DNA of 9,290 bases, taken from positions 1 to 9,290 of the forward strand of contig CANIXE010000061.1 of the NCBI GenBank assembly GCA_947470885.1. The letters run 5' to 3'. The stretch is from Planctomycetota bacterium (GTDB lineage: Bacteria > Planctomycetota > UBA11346). The translations under genes and the position numbers were made by a program. Every line of letters starts with the position of its first letter. Position 1 is the first letter of the stretch. The notes beneath the pieces are model-generated. The model did not search any database, had not been told where the DNA came from, and saw only the letters and a list, made by a program, of their open reading frames with translations. Below are positions 1-5,432 of the stretch, one piece after another.

Positions 1-112
1 CCAGGACTTCCTGCAGCTCAGCCACCGTCAGCGGCTCTTCGGCCAGGAGATGCAGCAGGCGCAGCCGGGTTTCGTCGGCGAACAGGCGAAGACGCTCCTC
101 CAGGTGGCTCAT
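1..112 (-). CDS. ArsR-family HTH transcriptional regulator, N-terminal fragment (cut by window edge)
   Basis: Only the first 37 codons are in the window; the gene continues past base 1. The peptide begins MSHLEERLRLFADETRLRLL and continues into LAEEPLTVAELQEVL. This matches the first helices of ArsR/SmtB winged-helix regulators, where an (A/S)D.TR..LL.LL helix is followed by a helix like LTVxEL as the wHTH begins. The start at 110-112 is fixed by an in-frame stop at 128-130 with no other start codon between; a weak TGGA precedes it. The effector cannot be deduced, because metal-binding or methyltransferase parts would lie outside the window. The ADETRLRLL style also occurs in ArsR-methyltransferase fusions and AdoHcy-responsive ArsR proteins, so a role in methyl or methionine metabolism is possible but unproven. 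Inverted repeats just upstream suggest autoregulation. It lies 52 bases downstream of sfsA on the same strand. Confidence 0.85.
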   Translation of the reverse strand, partial: MSHLEERLRLFADETRLRLLHLLAEEPLTVAELQEVL

Positions 113-115
113 GAT

Positions 116-146
116 TCCATCATTGCATCACGATGGAGCGATGCAA
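116..146. promoter_or_regulatory. Interleaved inverted repeats upstream of arsR, candidate operator
   Basis: Two perfect inverted repeats interlock here. TCCATC at 116-121 pairs with GATGGA at 132-137, and TTGCATC at 123-129 pairs with GATGCAA at 140-146. Both have exactly 10 bases between the arms. The repeats end 4 bases from the arsR start codon and cover its likely ribosome binding region, where repressor binding would block expression. ArsR-family proteins are dimers that typically bind imperfect inverted repeats over their own promoters. There is no T tract after either repeat, so a terminator for sfsA is unlikely. The role as operator is inferred from position and symmetry. Confidence 0.5.
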
Positions 147-164
147 CGACTCTGCCCGGGAGAA

Positions 165-875
165 TCAGCTCTCTGCGTGGTAGGAACATTCCCGACCGAC
201 GTTCAGGCTGAACGTGTCCCCCTGACGACGGACATTCAGACCCACCCCCAGGAATTCCACACCTGCCGCCAGGGCCAGCTTGGCGGCAGCCGCGTAGGCG
301 GGATCCAAATCCCCGGCCAAGCTGCAGCGTTCGCAGTCCGTGCGGTCCACCAAGTACAGTTGCACCGCCCGGCCGCCCCGGCGGACCACTCCGACCAGTT
401 CTTCCAGGTGGGCCTTTCCCCGGGCGCTGACCGCATCGGGGAATTCCGCCAGCCCCGGGGTCCTGGACCAGGTAACGTTCTTGACCTCCACCCAGCAATC
501 CGCCCGGGACGAGTGATCGGTGAGCAGCAGATCGCAGCGCCGCCCGCCGACCCCGATGGGGGCCTCGGGCTGAATGCGAACATAGCCAGCCAGGGCGGGG
601 ATCCGACCGGCGAGGACCGCAGCTTGGGCCAGGCGATTGGGCAAGGACGTATCCACCACCGCCACGCCATCCCCAGGCAAACCCATCAGAACCAGGGTGT
701 GGGACAACTTGCGCTTGGGATTGGCCGCTGCCCGGATCCACGCTGGGCGGCCCGGTTCGTTCAGGCTGGCCATACTGCCCGTGTTGGGCAGATGCACTGT
801 CAATTCACTGCCGTCCGCCCGGCGGACCGCCGCGAAGAAGCGCTGCCAGCGCCGCAAAAACACGACCGGCTCCAT
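165..875 (-). CDS. sfsA: SfsA family protein (sugar fermentation stimulation protein A)
   Basis: The 236-residue product matches SfsA in length (E. coli about 234) and motifs. The N-terminal OB-like part contains HLPNTGSM (28-35) and ANPKRKLSHT (51-60). A nuclease-like C-terminal part has D115 followed by the E130-V-K132 pair of a PD-(D/E)XK-type arrangement and FPDAVSARGKAHLEEL (145-160). E. coli SfsA was described as a DNA-binding protein stimulating maltose metabolism; its biochemical role is still unclear. The start chosen is ATG at 873-875, giving MEPVVFLRRWQRFF, which aligns with the family start. An in-frame TTG at 912-914 would begin 4 bases after the trxA stop and add a 13-residue extension atypical of the family. 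The ATG lies inside the 3' arm of the trxA terminator hairpin, and the terminator T tract encodes the V-F-L residues at 5-7. No good Shine-Dalgarno is visible, so expression is likely low or structure-dependent. Confidence 0.9.
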   Translation of the reverse strand: MEPVVFLRRWQRFFAAVRRADGSELTVHLPNTGSMASLNEPGRPAWIRAAANPKRKLSHTLVLMGLPGDGVAVVDTSLPNRLAQAAVLAGRIPALAGYVRIQPEAPIGVGGRRCDLLLTDHSSRADCWVEVKNVTWSRTPGLAEFPDAVSARGKAHLEELVGVVRRGGRAVQLYLVDRTDCERCSLAGDLDPAYAAAAKLALAAGVEFLGVGLNVRRQGDTFSLNVGRECSYHAES

Positions 876-898
876 CACCTGGGTGATGGAGCCGGTCG
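856..898 (-). terminator. Intrinsic terminator of trxA, overlapping the sfsA start
   Basis: On the minus strand a 17-base arm (898-882) pairs perfectly with a second arm (879-863), with two bases between (in practice a CCAG tetraloop). The stem is GC-rich and is followed by TG and then five T residues (860-856), a standard rho-independent layout. It begins 20 bases after the trxA stop codon. The second arm contains the sfsA start codon at 873-875, and the T tract falls within sfsA codons 5-7, so the same bases serve as terminator and coding sequence. Confidence 0.8.
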
Positions 899-918
899 CA
901 GGATCGAAGACCAACGGA

Positions 919-1236
919 TTACTTGTTGGCGTCGATGAAGGCCCGGAGCTTTGGCTCGGGCTGGAAGCCCTGGGTCGTGGCCACGGCCTTGCCGCCCTTG
1001 AACAGGATCAGGGTGGGGATGGACATCACGCCGTACTCGGCGGCGACGGCCTGGTTGTCGTCGACATTGACCTTGCCGATCTTGACGGTGCCGGCCAGTT
1101 CCTTGGACAGCTTCTCGACGATCGGGCCGATCATCTTGCAGGGGCCGCACCACGGGGCCCAGAAATCGACCAGCACGGGCTTGTCGGAGGCGATGACCTC
1201 GGTGGCGAAGTTGGCGTCGGTGAACTCGGTGGCCAT
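919..1236 (-). CDS. trxA: Thioredoxin
   Basis: The 105-residue protein is a full-length single-domain thioredoxin, a cytoplasmic dithiol reductant that reduces protein disulfides and is recharged by thioredoxin reductase. Visible hallmarks are the active site W29-C30-G31-P32-C33, the buried D24 (VLVDF, 21-25) and the cis-proline P74 (SIPTL, 72-76). The C-terminal GFQPEPKLRAFIDANK differs in its loop from the usual G-A-x-x-K pattern but keeps the final helix. The start at 1234-1236 is preceded by a strong AGAGGA ribosome binding site (1247-1242) with ideal spacing. The gene lies 64 bases downstream of the permease and has its own terminator at 856-898, so it is probably expressed as its own strong short transcript. 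Thioredoxin function is near certain; which paralogue of the genome this represents cannot be told. Confidence 0.96.
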   Translation of the reverse strand: MATEFTDANFATEVIASDKPVLVDFWAPWCGPCKMIGPIVEKLSKELAGTVKIGKVNVDDNQAVAAEYGVMSIPTLILFKGGKAVATTQGFQPEPKLRAFIDANK

Positions 1237-1300
1237 GATGTTCCTCTCAGTGGTGGGCAGGGTCTATCAGCGGCGTCTCGGGAGCAACCTGGCAGACGGG

Positions 1301-2158
1301 TCAGACTGACCGACGCCGGTCCAGATCATCCAGGACGACATTCAGACAAAGCACAAACAAGGCCAAAATCCCACAGGGCACGATGACCGGCCACCAGGAT
1401 GGCGACAACGGGGTCAAGGTTGCGGTGACCCCGGCAATGATCCGCCCAAATGAATGGGGGCTGGTGCTGACCCCCAGGTAGGCCAGCAGGCTTTCCAGGA
1501 GGATCAGTCGGGGCAATAACAATGCCCCGGCGGTGAGGACCGTCGGCCACAGACCCGGCAGCAGGTGGCGGCGGATGCGATGCCAGGGCGGGGCGCCGAT
1601 GGCCCGGGCCGCCTCAAAATACGGCTCATTACGTAGGCGCAGCACCCGGGCCCGGACCAGCCGGGCCACCGGTTGCCAGAACAGCAACCCCATCGCCGCG
1701 AACACCACCCCATCTCCCCACGAACGCAGTACCGCCACCAGGACCATGGTCAGCAGCACTGCCGGGATCGCCGCGGTGACCTCGGTGGCCCGCATCAGCC
1801 AGGCATCTCCCCGCCCGCCTGCCAGACCCGCCGCAGTACCGATGCCGGTGCCGATCCCCAAGGCCACCAGGGCTCCGGTGCTGGCGATGGCCAGGCTGGT
1901 GCCCAGGGCCACGGCAAGGCGCAGGGCCAGGTTACGCCCCAAGTCATCGGTGCCGAGCAGCTGCACATGGCCCTGGACATCTCGGGACAGGGGTGCCAGC
2001 AGTCGGTCCTGGGGGGCAGTCATACCCGCATCCAGATGGAGGATCCGCTCCAATACGCTGGTGGGCAGCCCAGCTTCACTACGGATGCCCAATGCGCCCA
2101 CCAGACCGAGGACAAGCAGGATAGCGATGGCGAGACGCGCTGGTGACAACAGGACCAT
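1301..2158 (-). CDS. ABC transporter permease, OppC/DppC type (orphan)
   Basis: The 285-residue protein is an inner-membrane permease of the binding-protein-dependent family (BPD_transp_1), as in dipeptide, oligopeptide and nickel importers. An N-terminal membrane helix (about 8-24) is followed by a periplasmic segment ending in the OppC/DppC signature GTDDLGR (69-75). Five further hydrophobic segments follow, together with the EAA coupling loop EAARAIGAPPWHRIRRHLLP (182-201), the site contacting the ATPase. It appears intact. The start chosen is ATG at 2156-2158, directly before the first helix; an in-frame TTG at 2195-2197 would add 13 residues without a visible ribosome site. OppC-type permeases work as heterodimers with an OppB-type partner, plus ATPases and a binding protein. 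None of these is adjacent: glgC lies divergently upstream and trxA downstream. The substrate is therefore unknown, and partners must be encoded elsewhere or lost. Confidence 0.88.
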   Translation of the reverse strand: MVLLSPARLAIAILLVLGLVGALGIRSEAGLPTSVLERILHLDAGMTAPQDRLLAPLSRDVQGHVQLLGTDDLGRNLALRLAVALGTSLAIASTGALVALGIGTGIGTAAGLAGGRGDAWLMRATEVTAAIPAVLLTMVLVAVLRSWGDGVVFAAMGLLFWQPVARLVRARVLRLRNEPYFEAARAIGAPPWHRIRRHLLPGLWPTVLTAGALLLPRLILLESLLAYLGVSTSPHSFGRIIAGVTATLTPLSPSWWPVIVPCGILALFVLCLNVVLDDLDRRRSV

Positions 2159-2299
2159 GGAGGGCCATATCCGCCCTGGAGCGCCTGACAAGTCCAAGAC
2201 TGTGTATGGATTGGCTGGATTTACCCACCGTTATCTGCCGTCTGGCAATCCTCCTCCCATAGGTAGCGTTCGACCGCACAGGAGTGCGAACGGGACACC
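2159..2299. promoter_or_regulatory. Divergent intergenic region between the permease gene and glgC
   Basis: These 141 bases separate two genes that point away from each other, so promoters for both the permease and the glycogen operon should lie here. I found no convincing sigma-70 hexamer pair in either direction and no sigma-54 site. A small repeat, TGCC-GTCT-GGCA (2236-2247), and the leader hairpin at 2267-2292 are the only visible structures. The regulatory role rests on gene arrangement alone. Confidence 0.5.
2267..2292 (+). promoter_or_regulatory. Possible mRNA leader hairpin displaying AGGAG before glgC
   Basis: CGTTC (2267-2271) pairs with GAACG (2288-2292) and GCAC (2276-2279) pairs with GTGC (2284-2287), with a GACC bulge on the left and an AGGA loop (2280-2283). 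The loop carries the purine-rich Shine-Dalgarno-like AGGAG. This sits 15 bases from the glgC ATG, too far for ideal use, while GGGA at 2292-2295 sits closer. The hairpin could modulate initiation of glgC, but this is speculative. Confidence 0.3.
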
Positions 2300-3544
2300 A
2301 TGCGTATCAAGACCCTCGCTTTTGTCATGGCTGGCGGCAAAGGAACCCGCCTCGAACCCCTCACCGCCGACCGGGCCAAGCCCGCAGTGCCCTTCGGCGG
2401 CAAATACCGGATCATCGACTTCGTCCTGTCGAACCTGATAAATTCCGGCATTTACAGCACCTATGTGCTGACCCAGTTCAAAAGCCAGAGCCTGATGGAG
2501 CATTTGAATTCCACGTGGAATTTTGGGTCGATGCTCACCGACCATTTCATCAGCGCCGTGCCGGCCCAGCAACGCACCGGCGAACACTGGTACCGGGGTA
2601 CGGCGGATGCCATCTTCCAAAACATGAACCTGATCAAGGACCGGGATCCAGAGATCATCGCGATCTTCGGCGGTGACCACGTGTTCAAGATGAACGTGGA
2701 ACAGATGCTCGCCTTCCACCGTGAAGTAAACGCCGACGTGTCCATCGCCGCCATCCCGGTGCCGGTGGAGGAAGCCAACCAGTTTGGGGTGATCCAGGTC
2801 GATGAAAACTGGCGGATCATCGGTTTCCAAGAAAAACCCAAGAAGAATCCGACCACCATCCCCGGTCGTCCGGACCTGGTTCTGGCCAGCATGGGCAACT
2901 ACATTTTCAGCCGGCAAATTCTCCACGACGCCTTGACTGAAGACGCCCACTGCGACCACAGCAGCCACGATTTCGGCAAGGACGTGCTGCCCAACCTCTT
3001 GGCTGAGGGCAAGCGCCTGTACGCCTACGACTACAACCGCAACCGCATCCCCGGCAGCGCGAATTTTGAAAATGATGGTTACTGGCGGGATGTGGGAACC
3101 CTGGATGCCTATTATGAGGCGACCATGGATCTGCGGGCGATCATGCCCCAGCTGGATTTGTACAATCAGGATTGGCCGATCCGCAGCGAACCCTTCCACT
3201 ATCCCCCCGCTAAATTTGTCCACAACTCCGAAGGCCGGGTCGGTCAGGCGATCCAGTCGGTGGTCTGCGAAGGTTCGGTTGTCAGCGGCAGCACGGTGAT
3301 CGACTCGGTGATCGGACGGGCCTGCCGGGTCCATAGCTACGCCGAGGTCCACAGCAGCGTCCTGTTGGATGATGTGGAGATCGGCCGGGGTGCCCGAGTC
3401 CGCCGCTGTATCATCGACAAACATGTGAAGATCCCGCCCAACGATGTGATTGGCTACAATCGAGACGAGGACGCTAGACGATTCAAGGTTACCGAAAGCG
3501 GCGTGGTGGTGATCGGTAAGAACCAGATCGTCACCAAGGCCTGA
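2300..3544 (+). CDS. glgC: Glucose-1-phosphate adenylyltransferase (ADP-glucose pyrophosphorylase)
   Basis: The 414-residue enzyme makes ADP-glucose and pyrophosphate from ATP and glucose 1-phosphate, the committed step of bacterial glycogen synthesis. The nucleotidyltransferase domain begins with AGGKGTRL (11-18) and RAKPAVPFGGKYRIIDF (25-41). It continues with YRGTADAIFQN (98-108), the catalytic Asp D126 in GGDH, the sugar-phosphate-binding lysine K179 in FQEKP, SMGNYIF (197-203), DFGKDVLP (224-231) and YWRDVGT (261-267). The C-terminal left-handed beta-helix (about 305-414) ends with EDARRF (390-395). Length is near the usual 400-430. The style, including LTADRAKPAVPFGG and SMGNYIF, resembles actinobacterial-type GlgC more than E. 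coli GlgC. The E. coli fructose-1,6-bisphosphate contacts K39 and H46 align with D24 and P31 here, so activator response probably differs. It is the first gene of a four-gene plus-strand cluster, with 3 bases to the next start. Confidence 0.96.
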   Translation: MRIKTLAFVMAGGKGTRLEPLTADRAKPAVPFGGKYRIIDFVLSNLINSGIYSTYVLTQFKSQSLMEHLNSTWNFGSMLTDHFISAVPAQQRTGEHWYRGTADAIFQNMNLIKDRDPEIIAIFGGDHVFKMNVEQMLAFHREVNADVSIAAIPVPVEEANQFGVIQVDENWRIIGFQEKPKKNPTTIPGRPDLVLASMGNYIFSRQILHDALTEDAHCDHSSHDFGKDVLPNLLAEGKRLYAYDYNRNRIPGSANFENDGYWRDVGTLDAYYEATMDLRAIMPQLDLYNQDWPIRSEPFHYPPAKFVHNSEGRVGQAIQSVVCEGSVVSGSTVIDSVIGRACRVHSYAEVHSSVLLDDVEIGRGARVRRCIIDKHVKIPPNDVIGYNRDEDARRFKVTESGVVVIGKNQIVTKA

Positions 3545-3547
3545 ACG

Positions 3548-4108
3548 ATGGGCTCCGGCTCCTTCCTCGCCCTGAGCGACCTGCCGGAGGGCCGCCTGAC
3601 CGCCGACTGGGAACGCCACGACGGTCTGGTGATCCACAGCCTGACCGCCCACGCCTTGGCGGCGATGGAGCGGCACAAGTGGATTGAGAGCGAGCGCAAT
3701 CGCCGGGACCTGGGGGATGGCGCTCTAGTGGACTGGATCGACCGCTATTGGAAGGGCTTCGTCCGGGCCAAGCTGATGGAGCACCTGTATGGTTGGCGAT
3801 GCTGGGGAGCCTTCGATGACGCGGATTTCGGTCTTCTGGCCCGACAAACCGTGGAATTCAAGGTTCCAGAACCAGTGCTGCACCAGGTGGCACTCATCTT
3901 GGCTGACGGCGGGGAAAACCTGGATGTGATCCGCTGGGCGCTTGCCCAGGAGGATACCTCCACGGGGGTCGACACCGAGGCGGTGCTCTGGCTGCTCGAC
4001 CGCATCGACATCAACGCGAAGCGCCACCGGCTTCTCACGGATCACATCAGACTCTTCATCAACCGCCTCGACAATCCTGACCACCGGCACGAACGGAGAC
4101 ACCCATGA
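3548..4108 (+). CDS. Hypothetical protein of the glycogen operon, helical, 186 residues
   Basis: I do not recognise a named family. The protein is soluble-looking, with no signal peptide or membrane segment, and is mostly helical and rich in Trp, Asp, Arg and Leu. The most distinctive segment is residues 43-88, from HKWIESERNRRDLGDGALVDW through WKGFVRAKLMEHLYGWRCWGAF; its dense aromatic and charged pattern has the look of a conserved family. Acidic helices follow (LDVIRWALAQED, VLWLLDRIDINAKRHRL), then a basic, His-rich end. The start is supported by AAGG at 3536-3539, 8 bases upstream, and by the 3-base spacing after the glgC stop. The stop overlaps the next start by ATGA. Coupling between glgC and a DUF4912 gene points to a role linked to glycogen synthesis or its control. 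A shorter form from ATG 3665 is possible but less likely. Confidence 0.8.
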   Translation: MGSGSFLALSDLPEGRLTADWERHDGLVIHSLTAHALAAMERHKWIESERNRRDLGDGALVDWIDRYWKGFVRAKLMEHLYGWRCWGAFDDADFGLLARQTVEFKVPEPVLHQVALILADGGENLDVIRWALAQEDTSTGVDTEAVLWLLDRIDINAKRHRLLTDHIRLFINRLDNPDHRHERRHP

Positions 4109-5310
4109 CCAGCACCGATCTTCAGCAATTGACCGTGAAGGATCTCCGGGCCTTGGCCGAGCGCCACGGCCTGTCGCTGCCGGCCAAACTGCGCAAGGAC
4201 CAGCTGGTGACTGCGCTCTTGCCGCTGATCCAGGAAGCCCCAGCGGTAAAACCGATCTCCGCACCGGTGGAAGCGCCGGCGGGCAGTTCGTCCCTGGCCA
4301 CTGCCGCTGCTCCAGCGGCAGTCCATCAGGGACCGGACCCCGGCCTGCCCATCCCCGATCAGTACGGTATCGATCGCCTGGTCCTGTTGGTCCAGGATCC
4401 CCATCACATCTTCGCCTACTGGGAAATCACCGCCGCCACCCACCAGCGGGCCAGCGGCTTTGCCGGCGATGGCGCCACGCCGGTCCTGCTCATCGAAGGC
4501 CAACATGGCACCGAACAGCGGGAGATCGACCTTCGGGGTGGCAACTATTACCTGACCGTCGCCCCCGGCACCAGCTACCGGGCCCGCCTGGCCCTGCGCA
4601 GTCGGGATGGCCGGCTCCACGCCCTGTGCGCCGACAGCAACATCGTGGCCACCCCGGCCATCGGCCCCAGCGAACGCCATGACGAAGCCTGGATGGAAGT
4701 GGACGAACATTTCCACGAACTCCTGGAACGCTCAGGCTCCCCCGCCGTGGGGGAAAGCTCCCTTAACCGGTTCCTAAAGCGCAGCTTGAATGCCCGGGAA
4801 GTGGCGGTGGGGGAGGACACCGTCGGTGAACTCGGCGACAACGCAGGCCTTTTAGGAGGTGCCGCCAGCACCGCCGGTGGGGAATCCTCATCTTCCCGTC
4901 TGGGCAAACGGGTCGCGGTCGGCGGCCTGAGCAGCCACACGCTCCAGTCCAGCCACGTCCTGGCAGGAGGCCTGTCGAGCCACCTGTTGTCCAGCCACAG
5001 CCTGAGCAGCCACAGCCTGAGCAGCGGGGTGTTCTCCAGTCATTCCCGGTGGAGTACCACCCCGGTGTTTGTCCAGGAAAGCCCAGGGTTGCCCTCCAGT
5101 CCCAAGGCTGCGAACCCAGTGGAAAACCCGAGTTCAACGATTTCCACCGGACCGGTGGCGGAAAATCCCGCCAGCCCTGCGAGCCCCACCACTGGGCCAT
5201 CCACCAACCAACCTGCTGCGCCCACTGCGGCAGTACCCCCGCCCCGGCCTGGCCAGATCTCCGGGGTCGAGACCATCAAAAAAGTCCCGGCCCGGCGTCG
5301 CCCACGCTGA
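4105..5310 (+). CDS. DUF4912-like protein with N-terminal Rho_N/SAP-like module and SSH-repeat tail
   Basis: The 401-residue protein has three parts. Residues 5-42 (LQQLTVKDLRALAERHGL, then KLRKDQLVTALLPL) form a helix-extension-helix like the Rho_N and SAP families, which often bind nucleic acid. After an Ala/Pro linker, residues about 85-185 match DUF4912 in style: DRLVLLVQDPHHIFAYWEIT, a YYLTV strand, and RLALRSRDGRLHALCADSNIV. This part is predicted to be a beta sandwich, possibly a carbohydrate-binding-like E-set fold (inference). Residues 190-208 (DEAWMEVDEHFHELLER) form an acidic helix. The rest, about 210-401, is low complexity, with a Ser-Ser-His pentad repeat (276-313), a Pro/Ala/Ser-rich stretch and a basic end PARRRPR. 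The start is preceded by GGAG (4095-4098) and overlaps the upstream stop. It sits between glgC and a GH57 branching enzyme, suggesting an alpha-glucan role. Molecular function is unknown. Confidence 0.85.
   Translation: MTSTDLQQLTVKDLRALAERHGLSLPAKLRKDQLVTALLPLIQEAPAVKPISAPVEAPAGSSSLATAAAPAAVHQGPDPGLPIPDQYGIDRLVLLVQDPHHIFAYWEITAATHQRASGFAGDGATPVLLIEGQHGTEQREIDLRGGNYYLTVAPGTSYRARLALRSRDGRLHALCADSNIVATPAIGPSERHDEAWMEVDEHFHELLERSGSPAVGESSLNRFLKRSLNAREVAVGEDTVGELGDNAGLLGGAASTAGGESSSSRLGKRVAVGGLSSHTLQSSHVLAGGLSSHLLSSHSLSSHSLSSGVFSSHSRWSTTPVFVQESPGLPSSPKAANPVENPSSTISTGPVAENPASPASPTTGPSTNQPAAPTAAVPPPRPGQISGVETIKKVPARRRPR
4930..5043 (+). repeat. Ser-Ser-His pentapeptide repeat region with a 15-base tandem duplication
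   Basis: Codons 276-313 of the DUF4912-like gene encode repeated SSH units. From residue 291 they fall in strict five-residue phase: SSHLL, SSHSL, SSHSL, SSGVF, SSHSR. Two earlier copies, SSHTL (276) and SSHVL (282), are spaced less regularly. At DNA level 4993-5007 and 5008-5022 are an identical 15-base tandem duplication (AGCCACAGCCTGAGC), with three more bases of a third unit. This is a recent in-frame duplication, while the other units have diverged. Confidence 0.85.
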
Positions 5311-5432
5311 CGGTCACTGGGGAACGCCGGAACCCTCCGACGCCCCTGCGGTCCCATTCCCCTGGCAGCTTCCGGTCGGCCCAGTCTATCCCGACCTGAT
5401 CCACCGGTCTTTCATCAGAAACAGCGATCCCC

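Noticed and set aside
116..146. The inverted repeats after sfsA as a rho-independent terminator.
   Set aside because: The arms are short with 10-base loops, and no T tract follows on the minus strand.
873..914. TTG at 912-914 as the start of sfsA.
   Set aside because: It would add 13 residues not seen in the family and has no ribosome site; ATG 873-875 gives the usual length and N-terminal pattern.
111..938. A 275-codon plus-strand open frame opposite sfsA.
   Set aside because: SfsA motifs on the minus strand account for the region; the plus-strand product looks like random composition.
2156..2197. TTG at 2195-2197 as the start of the permease.
   Set aside because: It has no ribosome site and adds a non-hydrophobic lead; ATG at 2156-2158 directly precedes the first membrane helix.
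2231..3676. A 481-codon open frame antisense to glgC on the minus strand.
   Set aside because: It mirrors the glgC and hypothetical gene frames, which have clear family motifs. The translation is Val/Asp/His/Gly-rich with no recognisable domain, as expected from GC-biased codons read backwards.
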